Assembly: GCF_012275375.1 (NCBI RefSeq)
Contig: NZ_JAAZQJ010000006.1
Coordinates: forward strand, 124,001 to 188,000
From: Dyella sp. SG609
Lineage (GTDB): Bacteria > Pseudomonadota > Gammaproteobacteria > Xanthomonadales > Rhodanobacteraceae
Length of the DNA: 64,000 nucleotides
Reading direction: 5' to 3'
The translations under genes were made by a program, and so were the position numbers. Below are positions 35,022 to 43,221 of the stretch, one piece after another. How positions within the stretch are numbered: position 1 is the stretch's first letter; the number at the start of each line of letters is the position of its first letter. A model generated the notes under the pieces. It saw only the letters and a program-made list of their open reading frames with translations. It did not search any database and was not told where the DNA came from.

Positions 35022-35830
35022 GCCGCAGCATAGCCAGCGAAAGCATCCCCGCGGAGGCGCTGCCGCAGGAACGCCAGCAATGGATCCTGCAGCGCCTGCG
35101 CAGGCGCGGCCGCGTGGTGGCGGCGGAGCTGGCGGCGGAGTTCCAGGTGTCGGAGGACTCGATCCGCCGCGACCTGCGCGAACTGGCCGCGCAGGGCCTG
35201 TGCAAACGCGTCTACGGCGGCGCGCTGCCGCTCACCGTCACCGTGCAGCCGCTGAAGCAGCGCCGCGCCGAACACGCCGGCCGCAAGCAGGCGCTCGCGC
35301 GCAAGGCGGCGACGCTGGTGCGGCAGGGGCAGATCCTTCTGATCGACGCCGGTTCCACCAATACCGCCATCGCCGCGGCGCTGCCCGAACGCAGCGGCCT
35401 GACGGTGGTGACCAATGCGCCGGACGTGGCGCTGGCGCTGATGGACCGCGAGGGTTTCGAAATCCTGCTGGTCGGCGGCCGCGTAGATGCGCGCATCGGC
35501 GGCGCGGTGGGTGCGCAGGCGGTGAAGTCGCTGCAGGGCATCCGCGCGGACCTGTGCTTTCCCGGCGCCTGCGCGCTGGATCTGGACGGCGGCCTGTGGG
35601 GTTTCGACAGCGAGGAAGTGCTGTTCAAGCGCACCATGGTCGAGTGCAGCGGCGAGACCGCGGTGGTGGTCACCAGCGACAAGCTCGGCACGGTGGCCAC
35701 GCATCGCGTGGCGGAGCTGGGCGAGGTACAGCACCTGGTGGTGGAGCACGAGGTGGACAAGGCGACGCGGGCGGCCTACACCGCCCGCGGCGTGACGGTG
35801 CATCGTGCTGAGGCTGGGAATCGGGAATAG
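35018..35830 (+). CDS. DeoR/GlpR family transcriptional regulator
   Basis: 270 residues. The DeoR-type helix-turn-helix lies at about 20-75 (ILQRLRRRGRVVAAELAAEFQVSEDSIRRDLREL...YGGALP), followed by the DeoRC sugar-phosphate sensor domain (IDAGSTNTAIAAAL, LVGGRVD). It presumably represses the MFS-HAD genes it is fused to by a 4-base overlap. The last codons (GNRE and TAG) are formed by units of the heptamer repeat copy C, so the original C terminus may have been shorter or different. Confidence 0.9.
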   Translation: MSRSIASESIPAEALPQERQQWILQRLRRRGRVVAAELAAEFQVSEDSIRRDLRELAAQGLCKRVYGGALPLTVTVQPLKQRRAEHAGRKQALARKAATLVRQGQILLIDAGSTNTAIAAALPERSGLTVVTNAPDVALALMDREGFEILLVGGRVDARIGGAVGAQAVKSLQGIRADLCFPGACALDLDGGLWGFDSEEVLFKRTMVECSGETAVVVTSDKLGTVATHRVAELGEVQHLVVEHEVDKATRAAYTARGVTVHRAEAGNRE

Positions 35831-35987
35831 GGAATAGAGAATCGGGAATAGAAAAAGCGCGCCCCGCAATACTTGCGGGGCGCGCTCCGATTCCCTATTC
35901 CCTATTCCCTATTCCCTATTCCCTATTCCCTATTCCCTATTCCCTATTCCCTATTCCCTATTCCCTATTCCCTATTCCCTATTCCCA
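35817..35987. repeat. Heptamer inverted-array repeat, family 2, copy C (GGGAATA type)
   Basis: Left arm: five units of GGGAATC/GGGAATA type (35817-35851). The centre holds a 14-bp hairpin. The right arm is 13 perfect tandem ATTCCCT units plus a fourteenth ATTCCCA (35890-35987). It is the longest and most homogeneous array in the window and differs in unit (ATTCCCT rather than GTTCCCC) from the other copies. Confidence 0.92.
35856..35886 (-). terminator. Strong hairpin terminator inside copy C
   Basis: Perfect 14-bp stem AGCGCGCCCCGCAA / TTGCGGGGCGCGCT with a 3-base loop. On the minus strand it ends in TTTTTC, so it terminates the DUF2147 gene after reading through the heptamer array. On the plus strand there is no T-run, but the stem could also end the DeoR transcript. 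Confidence 0.8.
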
Positions 35988-36005
35988 GGGGCGACGAAAG
36001 CCGCC

Positions 36006-36452
36006 TCACTCCTGGCGTTCCCACACCTGGCTGCGCCCGATCAGCGAGAAGCCGATGTAGCCGTGCACGTCGAGCTTGGCGCCGTTCTCCAGCACCTTCA
36101 GCTTGACCTTGTAGGTCTTGCCGTTCTTGGGATCGAGGATCTTGCCGCCGTCCCACTCGTCGCCGTCCTGCTTGACGCCCCACATGATCACCATGCCTTC
36201 GATCGGCTGGTCCTTGCGCGCGCCGTCGCATTCCTCGCACTTCGGGTTCGGGCCATGGTCGGACTGCAGCACGTGCAGCACCTTGCCCTGCAGCTCGCCG
36301 TTGACCTCGGTGATCTCCACGATGGACTTGGGCTGGTGGGTCTTGTCGTCGATGGTCTTCCAGGTGCCCACCGGCGAGTTGCTGGCGGCCAGGGCGGCGC
36401 CTGCGGCGAAGAGCAGGCCGGCGGCGGTGGCGAGGCGGATCAAAGGCTTCAT
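36006..36452 (-). CDS. DUF2147 exported protein
   Basis: 148 residues. The signal peptide is about 1-22 (MKPLIRLATAAGLLFAAGAALA), then a small beta-rich domain with the DUF2147 blocks SPVGTWKTIDDKT, GKVL and the CEECDGARKD insert. It probably acts in the periplasm; function is unknown. The stop codon is followed by the heptamer repeat copy C and a terminator. Confidence 0.9.
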   Translation of the reverse strand: MKPLIRLATAAGLLFAAGAALAASNSPVGTWKTIDDKTHQPKSIVEITEVNGELQGKVLHVLQSDHGPNPKCEECDGARKDQPIEGMVIMWGVKQDGDEWDGGKILDPKNGKTYKVKLKVLENGAKLDVHGYIGFSLIGRSQVWERQE

Positions 36453-36610
36453 GCAGTCCCTCCCATACGAAACGGTATGGACGGAGCCTGACGAGGCCCC
36501 GCCGGCCCGTCAAGCTGCAATGCGCAAGCTCGGCCTGGAGGCCGCGGCAGCTCAGTAATGGGGCCATGGGCTGGCATAATGGCCACTCTCTCCCGCAGCA
36601 AATCCCTTCC

Positions 36611-37705
36611 ATGACGCAGGCAAGCGAAGCCCTGGTACGCCGCATCCTCGGCGACACGATCGACCCCCACACCGGCGCGCCGCTCGCCGACAGCCTGCGC
36701 GCCGTGGGCGTGGACGGCGCGCGCGTCTCGGTCGACCTGCAGCTGGGCTATCCCGCCGCGGGCGCCGTGGACGCGATCGCCGCGCTGGCGAAGCAGGCGC
36801 TGGAAGCGGACCCGGCGATCGAGGCCGCCGCGGTGTCGGCAGGCAGCCGCATCTACGCGCACAAGGTGCAGGGCACGCTGGCGCCGCTGCCCAACGTGAA
36901 GAACATCATCGTGGTCGCCTCGGGCAAAGGCGGCGTGGGCAAGTCCACCGTGTCCGCCAACCTCGCGCTGGCGCTGGCCGCCGAGGGCGCCAAGGTCGGC
37001 GTGCTCGATGCGGACATCTACGGCCCCAGCCAGCCGCGCATGCTCGGCATCAGCGGCAAGCCGGAATCGCCGGACGGCAAGACCATCACCCCGCTGCAGG
37101 CGCATGGCCTGCAGGCGATGTCGATCGGTTTCCTGGTCGACGAAGAGACGCCGATGATCTGGCGCGGCCCCATGGTCACCCAGGCCATGATGCAGCTGCT
37201 CAACGACTCGCGCTGGGAGCAGCTCGACTACCTGGTGATCGACCTGCCGCCCGGCACCGGCGACATCCAGCTCACGCTGTCGCAGAAGGTGCCGGTGGCC
37301 GGCGCGGTGATCGTCACCACGCCGCAGGACATCGCCCTGCTGGATGCGCGCAAGGCGCTGAAGATGTTCGAGAAGGTCGAGGTGCCGGTGCTGGGCGTGG
37401 TGGAGAACATGGCCACCCACGTGTGCACGAACTGCGGGCACGAGGAACCGATCTTCGGCGAGGGCGGCGGCGCGCGCATGGCCGAGCAGTACCACGTGGC
37501 CTATCTGGGCTCGCTGCCGCTGGACATCCGCATCCGCGAGCAGGCCGACAGCGGCACGCCCACCGTGGCGGCGATTCCGGATTCCGACCTGGCCGCGCGC
37601 TATCGCCAGATCGCGCGCAATGCGGCGGGGCGCCTGTCGCGCCAGCCGCGCAACAAGTCGCTGGGGCTGGGCAAGATCATCGTGCAGGGCACGCCGACGG
37701 CATGA
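36611..37705 (+). CDS. apbC: Iron-sulfur cluster carrier protein ApbC (Mrp)
   Basis: 364 residues. An N-terminal MIP18-like domain lies at about 1-85, then a P-loop NTPase with the deviant Walker A GKGGVGKS at 105-112. The C-terminal CTNC holds the bridging Fe-S cluster between two subunits. It binds and transfers Fe-S clusters to target apoproteins. ATG 36611 is chosen because the conserved N-terminal helix starts there; CATAAT 31 bases upstream is a possible -10. Confidence 0.94.
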   Translation: MTQASEALVRRILGDTIDPHTGAPLADSLRAVGVDGARVSVDLQLGYPAAGAVDAIAALAKQALEADPAIEAAAVSAGSRIYAHKVQGTLAPLPNVKNIIVVASGKGGVGKSTVSANLALALAAEGAKVGVLDADIYGPSQPRMLGISGKPESPDGKTITPLQAHGLQAMSIGFLVDEETPMIWRGPMVTQAMMQLLNDSRWEQLDYLVIDLPPGTGDIQLTLSQKVPVAGAVIVTTPQDIALLDARKALKMFEKVEVPVLGVVENMATHVCTNCGHEEPIFGEGGGARMAEQYHVAYLGSLPLDIRIREQADSGTPTVAAIPDSDLAARYRQIARNAAGRLSRQPRNKSLGLGKIIVQGTPTA

Positions 37706-37715
37706 CCAGCCACGG

Positions 37716-37801
37716 CGTAGGTTGGGGTGAGCGCAGCGAACCCCAACATGGCGACCGCGGTACGGGGCTGTTGGGGTTCGCTGCGCTCACCCCGACCTAC
37801 G
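37716..37801. repeat. Dispersed ~85-bp inverted repeat, family 1, copy 3
   Basis: CGTAGGTTGGGGTGAGC with GAACCCCAAC on the left and GTTGGGGTTC with GCTCACCCCGACCTACG on the right, one base different from copy 1 in the right arm. Inner part reads GCGCAGCGAAC instead of GCAGGCGAAC. Confidence 0.88.
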
Positions 37802-37965
37802 CCGGCCGGCTGGTGTCCAGCCTGGAATTCCCGGACAAGCCGGTCGCGCAATGGAACGCCTCGGGTCGCGGCGCAGGCTGTTCGGCGGAAGCCCTGCTCG
37901 GCGATGCCGGCCACGTGGAACGCATCCGCGCCGCGTTGTCCCGCCCGTTCGCCATACTCGCCGCA

Positions 37966-37994
37966 TAAAAAAACGGGCGCCTCGCGGCGCCCGT
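37966..37994 (-). terminator. Rho-independent terminator of the duplicated exported protein gene
   Basis: On the minus strand: stem ACGGGCGCC / GGCGCCCGT with a short loop, followed by a run of seven T residues. It lies 19 bases after the stop codon at 38014. Confidence 0.88.
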
Positions 37995-38013
37995 CGTGTC
38001 TCCGTCATCCGGA

Positions 38014-38613
38014 TCAGCCACCAGCCTTCTTCTGCCGATGGATCGCCCGGCTGTCGCGATTCTCCGTGCGCTGGATATGCCGCTGCTCGCCGCGGCTCAC
38101 ATGGCCGTTGGCGCCGGCGTTGTGCTCCTCGTGGTCGACGTGCGCCTCGCGGCCCTGCAGGTGCGCCACCTGGTTGTCGTTGAGCGAGCCGCTGCGCACG
38201 CCCTGGTCGATGCGCTTCTCCTGGTTGACGTTGCGCTGCACGTCGGCGGCCATGCGGCGCGAGGAAACGGAGTCGGGGTTCTGCGTGCGGCCGTTGTGCG
38301 CGTCGCGGTAGATGTCGCGGCTCTGCACGTTCTCGGCGTGCTGGATCTGCGCCTGTTCCTGGCTGGTCAGCGGACCCTTCTTCAGGTCGCGCTGCTCCAT
38401 GCGGTCGACGTGGGCCTGGCCCTGTTCCAGCTGCGAGGCTTCGCGGGTGGTCAGCTGGCCATCCTTGACGCCGTTCTCGATGCGCTGCTGCTGGTTGACG
38501 TTGCGCTGCACGTCCTGATTGACCGGTGCCTCCTGCGCGTGGGCAGCGGCGCCGAAGGCGGCGGCGATGAAGCCGGCGAGCGCGAGACGGCGGAAGCTGA
38601 TGCGATGCTGCAT
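38014..38613 (-). CDS. Exported protein with a duplicated Asn/Gln/Arg-rich domain
   Basis: 199 residues. A signal peptide spans about 1-26 (ALAGFIAAAFGAAAHAQ). The mature part contains two related units: one at about 33-100 begins QDVQRNVNQQQRIENGV and includes GQAHVDRMEQRD; the second at about 123-190 begins ADVQRNVNQEKRIDQGV and includes GREAHVDHEEHN. The whole is polar, helical and rich in Gln, Asn, Arg and His. It resembles small secreted proteins of Burkholderia and Xanthomonadales without known function. It has its own terminator, so it is probably monocistronic. Confidence 0.82.
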   Translation of the reverse strand: MQHRISFRRLALAGFIAAAFGAAAHAQEAPVNQDVQRNVNQQQRIENGVKDGQLTTREASQLEQGQAHVDRMEQRDLKKGPLTSQEQAQIQHAENVQSRDIYRDAHNGRTQNPDSVSSRRMAADVQRNVNQEKRIDQGVRSGSLNDNQVAHLQGREAHVDHEEHNAGANGHVSRGEQRHIQRTENRDSRAIHRQKKAGG

Positions 38614-38968
38614 GGACGTTCTCCTCTTTGGAATGGTGGAACTGCGTGCCCGGGTGCTGCGGAGAACGGGAGGCCGGAGGGCGTGTTGACGGATGCGGGC
38701 AGGGCGGATTTAGCCGGCGCTCAGCCTGGGTTTCGATTGGTCTGTTCGGAAAATCTCTTCGAATCAGTGGTTTGTCTTTCCTGGCTTGCGGCTGACTGAC
38801 GATGATCGGCCTCGTGCGCGGCAGCGTCCCGCATCGCCGGAGCGGTCGCCGGCAAATCCGCCGGCCCGTCGCCGCGACTGGCGGGACCCAGGGCGATCCG
38901 CTATGTTTTTCCGCTTTCGGCCCGGCGTTCGCGCACGGCCGGACCAGCAGATCGCAACGGGAGTCCGA
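38614..38968. other. Divergent intergenic region before dcd
   Basis: 355 bases between the exported repeat protein (leftward) and dcd (rightward). No tRNA, repeat or convincing hairpin was seen. An open frame that extends dcd upstream from 38786 is G+C-biased noise: the Dcd family begins at the GTG at 38969. Confidence 0.6.
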
Positions 38969-39535
38969 GTGAGCATCAAATCCGACAAGTGGATCCGGCG
39001 CATGGCCGAGCAGAAGGGCATGATCGAGCCGTACGAGCCGGGCCAGATCAAGCTCCGCGACGGCAACAAGCTGGTCTCCTACGGCACGTCCAGCTACGGC
39101 TACGACGTGCGCTGCGCGCGCGAATTCAAGATCTTCACCAACATCAACTCCACCATCGTCGACCCGAAGGCGTTCGACCCGACCAGCTTCGTCGACGTGG
39201 AGGCGGACGTGTGCATCATCCCGCCGAACTCGTTCGCGCTGGCGCGCACGGTGGAGTACTTCCGCATTCCGCGCAGCGTGCTGACCATCTGCCTGGGCAA
39301 GAGCACCTACGCGCGCTGCGGCATCATCGTCAACGTGACGCCGCTGGAGCCGGAGTGGGAAGGCCACGTCACGCTGGAGTTCTCCAACACCACGCCGCTG
39401 CCGGCCAAGATCTATGCCAATGAAGGCGTGGCGCAGATGCTGTTCCTCGAATCCGACGAGGAATGCGAGACCAGCTACCGCGACCGCGGCGGCAAATACC
39501 AGGGCCAGCTCGGCGTCACGCTGCCGCGCACCTGA
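38969..39535 (+). CDS. dcd: dCTP deaminase
   Basis: 188 residues; converts dCTP to dUTP, the first step to dTTP in many bacteria. Conserved blocks are [32 protein letters not shown] (Arg in the active site), and the catalytic Glu in [17 protein letters not shown]. The C terminus [13 protein letters not shown] matches the family. The GTG at 38969 with AACGGGA upstream gives the standard length. Confidence 0.95.
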   Translation: MSIKSDKWIRRMAEQKGMIEPYEPGQIKLRDGNKLVSYGTSSYGYDVRCAREFKIFTNINSTIVDPKAFDPTSFVDVEADVCIIPPNSFALARTVEYFRIPRSVLTICLGKSTYARCGIIVNVTPLEPEWEGHVTLEFSNTTPLPAKIYANEGVAQMLFLESDEECETSYRDRGGKYQGQLGVTLPRT

Positions 39536-39656
39536 TTCGCAGGAATTCGCGCGGGGCGGCAGCTGAACGGCCGTCGCCCCGCGCCGGTGCAGGCCAGGGG
39601 GCCGGCGCTACACTCGCTTCGTTGTCTTCACCTGAATTGAATTGCCGGAGATGCAC

Positions 39657-40151
39657 ATGATTCGTCTATCCACGCTACTCAGCCGCAGCGCTGCCGCCGT
39701 CCTGCTGGGCAGCATGCTGGTCCTGGCCGGTTGCCATCGCGGCGCCACCAAGGACGAGGCCATCAAGACGGCCCAGATGCAGGGCCAGTTCGACGCCACG
39801 GTGGAGGCCTACAAGAGTGGCCAGTTCGTGGTCGACGGCGCGGTGCTCTCGGCGCTCGACACCGGCAGCCACTTCGCCTATCTGAAGGACCAGGGCAAGC
39901 TGCCCAAGACCGTGCTGCTCACTCCCAGCGACGAGTCCAAGGTGCGCAAGGCGCATCTGGAGTTCATGGCGCGCATGCAGCTGGATTACGGCTTCGCCGT
40001 GTACTACGACGACGGCGGCACGCTGAAGAAGATCAACCCGGTGGAGACCAAGGCGCGCGCGCTGGAGGACTACCACGCTCCGGTCAAGATGAACGACGAG
40101 CTGAAGGGCAAGGAAGCGAGCGGCGGCGGCTACGATCCGTCGCAGCGCTGA
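39657..40151 (+). CDS. Small lipoprotein of unknown function
   Basis: 164 residues. The signal peptide ends in the lipobox LAGC (Cys26), so the mature protein is lipid-anchored. The mature region is polar with HFAYLKDQGKLPKTVLLTPS and a C-terminal GGGYDPSQR tail. No family recognised. ATG 39657 is chosen over the TTG and ATG just before it because CCGGAG lies 6 bases upstream. A strong terminator follows. Confidence 0.85.
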   Translation: MIRLSTLLSRSAAAVLLGSMLVLAGCHRGATKDEAIKTAQMQGQFDATVEAYKSGQFVVDGAVLSALDTGSHFAYLKDQGKLPKTVLLTPSDESKVRKAHLEFMARMQLDYGFAVYYDDGGTLKKINPVETKARALEDYHAPVKMNDELKGKEASGGGYDPSQR

Positions 40152-40168
40152 GTTCGCTTCGTTGCAGC

Positions 40169-40197
40169 AAAAAGCCCGCGAGCGATCGCGGGCTTTT
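40169..40197 (+). terminator. Rho-independent terminator after the lipoprotein gene
   Basis: A nearly perfect stem AAAAAGCCCGCG / CGCGGGCTTTTT with a short AGCGAT loop, followed by TATTTT. It lies 17 bases after the stop codon. Confidence 0.9.
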
Positions 40198-40211
40198 TTA
40201 TTTTCCGCTGG

Positions 40212-40295
40212 CGCAGGTTGGGGTGAGCCACAGGCGAACCCCAACGAGATCACGCCCGAACGTTGGGGTTCGCCTGCGGCTCACCCCAACCTACG
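40212..40295. repeat. Dispersed ~85-bp inverted repeat, family 1, copy 4
   Basis: Arms CGCAGGTTGGGGTGAGC and GCTCACCCCAACCTACG with inner GAACCCCAAC / GTTGGGGTTC. It lies after the terminator of the lipoprotein gene and ends within the HIT gene, whose stop codon TAG is made by the arm sequence. Confidence 0.9.
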
Positions 40296-40701
40296 CCAGT
40301 GCGTTTCGCAGGTTGGCGATGAGCTGGGCCAGCGCCTCCGGCGCATACGCCTGCGCCGCACCGCTGCCCCACACCGGCCCCGGCCAGGCCGCGTCGCCTT
40401 CGCGCCGCGCCACCACGTGCACGTGCAGCTGCCGCACGATATTGCCCAGCGCACCCAGGTTGAGCTTGTCGCAAGGCGCGCAAGCGCGCAGCGCGGCCGC
40501 CGCCTGATTCACTTCGCTCCACAGCGTGCGCTGCTCGGCGTCCGTGAGGTCCGCGATCTCCACCATGCCGGCCTTGCGCGGCACCAGCACCAGCCAGGCG
40601 AAGCGTGCATCGTTCATCAGCAGCAGCTCGCACAGCGGCAGGCTGGCGACGTGGCGGGTGTCGGCGGCGAGACGGCCGTCCAGCGCGAAGTGCCCGCTCA
40701 T
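40291..40701 (-). CDS. HIT domain hydrolase
   Basis: 136 residues of the histidine-triad superfamily. The motif QLHVHVVARREGD provides His93 and His95; the third His of the classical HxHxH is absent (VAR follows), as in several bacterial HIT-like proteins. The substrate is probably a nucleotide phosphoramidate or dinucleotide, uncertain. The stop codon is provided by the family-1 repeat copy 4. The start overlaps the dienelactone hydrolase gene by 4 bases. Confidence 0.88.
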   Translation of the reverse strand: MSGHFALDGRLAADTRHVASLPLCELLLMNDARFAWLVLVPRKAGMVEIADLTDAEQRTLWSEVNQAAAALRACAPCDKLNLGALGNIVRQLHVHVVARREGDAAWPGPVWGSGAAQAYAPEALAQLIANLRNALA

Positions 40702-41366
40702 GCGCCGGCCAGTTCGCGCGCGAAGAAACCCATGCTGCGGTCCCAGGCCAGCGTCGCGCTGGGCTCGTGGTATTGCGCGCCGATATCGCGGTTGAAGGCG
40801 TGGTCGGCCGGGTAGGTGTAGATCTCCATCTGCGGCAGTTTCTCGCGGTGCCTGGCCACCATCTCCGGCGGGATGCTCCTGTCGAGTTCGCCGAAGTGGA
40901 ACATCACCGGCGCCTGCGGCGGCTGGTCGAGATAGGGCAGGTTGCGCGCACCGTAGTAGCTCACCGAGGGCAGTCCCAGCCGGATCGCCGCCAGCAGCGC
41001 CACCGTGCCGCCCCAGCAGAAGCCCACGGTGCCGATGTTGCCGGCGGAGGCGATCGATGCGGCCGCGCTGCCCACGGCCTCGACGGCGCGATCCATGCCC
41101 AGCTCGTTCACCAGCGCCTTGCCGCGCGCCATGGTGTCGGCGTTGTAGTCCATCTCCACGCCGCTCTCCAGGTAATCGAAGAAATGCGGCGCCACGGCAA
41201 CGTAGCCCGCCGCGGCGAGGCGGTCGGCGACGCTGCGGATATGCGCGTTGACGCCGAAGATTTCCTGGATCACCACGATGCCGCCCTTGGGCTTGCCTTC
41301 GGGCTTGGCCAGATAGGCGCCGATGCACTGGGTGCCGGAGGTGGGAAGGTTGATGTTCTGGCCCAT
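40698..41366 (-). CDS. Dienelactone hydrolase family protein
   Basis: 222 residues; alpha/beta hydrolase with the Cys-Asp-His triad typical of dienelactone hydrolases: Cys117 (GTVGFCWGG), Asp162 (GELDRSIPP) and His189 (YPADHAFN). The dienelactone hydrolase family cleaves lactones from aromatic degradation, but many genomic copies have other substrates; no ring-cleavage genes are nearby. It is the upstream gene of a pair with HIT. Start 41366 is chosen because it opens the family core. Confidence 0.92.
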   Translation of the reverse strand: MGQNINLPTSGTQCIGAYLAKPEGKPKGGIVVIQEIFGVNAHIRSVADRLAAAGYVAVAPHFFDYLESGVEMDYNADTMARGKALVNELGMDRAVEAVGSAAASIASAGNIGTVGFCWGGTVALLAAIRLGLPSVSYYGARNLPYLDQPPQAPVMFHFGELDRSIPPEMVARHREKLPQMEIYTYPADHAFNRDIGAQYHEPSATLAWDRSMGFFARELAGA

Positions 41367-41463
41367 GACGCTTTCTCGCTGCCGCAAAGCGGCAAGTTTA
41401 GGCGGATGGGAGCGGCCCTGCATTTATGAGAGGCTATCGCGGCTTATTTCCAAGGATGTTTCG

Positions 41464-42105
41464 ATGAACGGCCAATCCGTGCAAACCGACCTGCTGCGCC
41501 TGTTCGAGCGCCACGAGGTGGAACTCGAACCGGACGAGGAATGGCTGGTCACCGACGGCGATTTCCCGGCCATCCGCGCCACCTGGCACGAAGGCGCGGG
41601 CGACGCGCCGGGCCGGCTCGACGTCGACGTGGTGATCAGCGAAGAGCGCCATATCGAGGAAAGCTTCGCCGGCCAGGGCCGCGGCGACGCGGGCATGCGC
41701 GATGCGCTGAAGGCGTTCGAGCGCAATGCCTTGTACGTCCTGCTGGCCTCGTGCTGGTACGTCACCGACGACCGGCGCCTTCAACTGCAGAACTGGGAAC
41801 TGGGCCTGCGCAGCTGGGACATCTTCGTCGGCCCGCTGGCGATGAGCCGCGACGACGTGGCGGCTCCGGATGGCTTGCTGCAGGGTTTGCAGGAGGCGCT
41901 GCGCAACGAATCGCTGAGCGGTGAGCTGCACTGGATCCGCCTGTTCTATCGCCGCGCCGACGATGGCGCGGTGCTGGCCGAAGCACTGCTGGACAACCAG
42001 CCCTGGCCGGGCGGCGACCGCCTGCTGGCCCAGCTGGCCTGGCCGTCGGGCGGGCCGGGCTACAGCGCGCGCTGCTTCATCACGCTGGATATTCGCGATT
42101 ATTGA
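41464..42105 (+). CDS. DUF6348 family protein
   Basis: 213 residues, acidic, without signal peptide or membrane helix. It matches my recollection of DUF6348: the segment IRATWHEGAGDAPGRLDVDVVI and the C-terminal GYSARCFITLDIRDY. Function is unknown. It starts 98 bases from the divergent dienelactone hydrolase gene. Confidence 0.75.
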   Translation: MNGQSVQTDLLRLFERHEVELEPDEEWLVTDGDFPAIRATWHEGAGDAPGRLDVDVVISEERHIEESFAGQGRGDAGMRDALKAFERNALYVLLASCWYVTDDRRLQLQNWELGLRSWDIFVGPLAMSRDDVAAPDGLLQGLQEALRNESLSGELHWIRLFYRRADDGAVLAEALLDNQPWPGGDRLLAQLAWPSGGPGYSARCFITLDIRDY

Positions 42106-42151
42106 AGCGCCGCGGCGCAGCGGAAACATCTGTGAAGTGTCGGGGGGCACG

Positions 42152-43138
42152 ATGATCGAAACGGCGGCAGGCCTGGGTATCGAGCAGTTGCACACGTACT
42201 GGGCTTGCCAGTGCGCGCCGGGTTCGGTGGCGCCGCTGCCGCAGGACGTCGTGAAAACCCTGCTCGCCGGCCTGCGCCTCAACGTGCTGGAAACCCTGCG
42301 TTACCTGCATCAGCACAAGCCGAGCTTCGCGCAGTTCGAAGCGTGGATCGGCGAGCGCCATGGCGGCGAGCTGGACGAAGCGGCGGTCGATCGCCTGCGG
42401 CGCGCGCTGGCGGGCGAGGCGGTCGGCGCGGAAGTCGGCGCTCTCGACCACGTCGAAGGCTTGAGCGCCGACGACCTCGCGCATTGGGACGAGCACGGCT
42501 ACGTCATCCTGCGCAACGCCATTGCGCCGGAAGCGGCGCGGACCACCGAAGCGGCCATCTACGATTTTCTCGGCATGGACCGCGACGATCCCGAGTCCTG
42601 GTACCGCCCGTCGCTCGGCCACTCGATCTGGGTGCCGCTGCTGCACCATCCGGCGGTGGTGGCGAACCGCCGCTCGCCGCGCATCCACAAGGCGCATGCG
42701 CAGCTGTGGGGCCGCGAGGACCTGTGGGTCACCGTCGACCAGGTCGGCTTCAATCCGCCCGAGCGCCCCGAATGGATGTTTCCCGGCCCGCATCTGCACT
42801 GGGATTCCACGCTGGCCGAACCGCACCATCTGGAGCTGCAGGGCATCCTCTATCTCGCCGACGTGGCGCCCGACCAGGGCGCCTTCAGCTGCGTGCCGGG
42901 CTTCCATCGCGAGCTGAAGCAGTGGCTGAAGACCGTTCCGGCCGGCGTGAATCCGAACGACCATGCGCGCCGCACCCTGGCCATGCAGCCGATCGCCGCC
43001 CACCGCGGCGACATGGTGATCTGGCACCACCTGCTGCCGCACGGCAGCAGCCCGAACCGGGCGCGGCGCCCGCGCGTGGTGCAGTACATGTCGCTGCGGC
43101 CCACGCGCTATGCCTATACCGAGGAATGGAAGTCCTGA
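42152..43138 (+). CDS. Phytanoyl-CoA dioxygenase (PhyH) family protein
   Basis: 328 residues, Fe(II)/2-oxoglutarate oxygenase fold. The iron-binding HxD is His216-Trp-Asp218 (HLHWDST), the distal His is His297 (HLLPHGSSPN), and Arg303 is a candidate for 2-oxoglutarate binding. The N-terminal 95 residues are a helical extension not part of the oxygenase core. The substrate is unknown. GGGGGG precedes the ATG at 42152. It follows the DUF6348 gene by 46 bases. Confidence 0.85.
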   Translation: MIETAAGLGIEQLHTYWACQCAPGSVAPLPQDVVKTLLAGLRLNVLETLRYLHQHKPSFAQFEAWIGERHGGELDEAAVDRLRRALAGEAVGAEVGALDHVEGLSADDLAHWDEHGYVILRNAIAPEAARTTEAAIYDFLGMDRDDPESWYRPSLGHSIWVPLLHHPAVVANRRSPRIHKAHAQLWGREDLWVTVDQVGFNPPERPEWMFPGPHLHWDSTLAEPHHLELQGILYLADVAPDQGAFSCVPGFHRELKQWLKTVPAGVNPNDHARRTLAMQPIAAHRGDMVIWHHLLPHGSSPNRARRPRVVQYMSLRPTRYAYTEEWKS

Positions 43139-43180
43139 GCGCGGTGGGGAGCCGGTCCGGACGGGGCAGGCGGGTTCGGC

Positions 43181-43186
43181 TATAAT
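43181..43186 (+). promoter_or_regulatory. -10 element of rimO
   Basis: A perfect TATAAT 35 bases before the rimO start in an otherwise G+C-rich context. No -35 of good quality is at 17 bases upstream. Confidence 0.55.
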
Positions 43187-43221
43187 TCCCGGTTTGCCAA
43201 CCTCTTGACGGTCCCCAGGTC

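Larger units (their letters stand above)
37706..38013. other. Intergenic region after apbC
   Basis: 308 bases without a supported gene. It holds the family-1 repeat copy 3 (37716-37801) and a terminator (37966-37994). Between them, an open frame in one reading direction (ending RAALSRPFAILAA) continues from inside apbC and has no recognisable start or homology; it could be a decayed fragment. Confidence 0.55.

Noticed and set aside
35873-36106. Open frame of repeated YSLFPIP units over copy C
   Set aside because: It is the 21-base translation period of a 7-base tandem array, with no ribosome site and no homology; not a gene.
37802-37968. Short gene ending RAALSRPFAILAA after apbC
   Set aside because: No start codon or ribosome site after the repeat and no recognisable family; it continues a frame from inside apbC.
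38786-38968. N-terminal extension of dcd
   Set aside because: The extension is arginine-rich and unlike Dcd; the family N terminus begins at the GTG at 38969.
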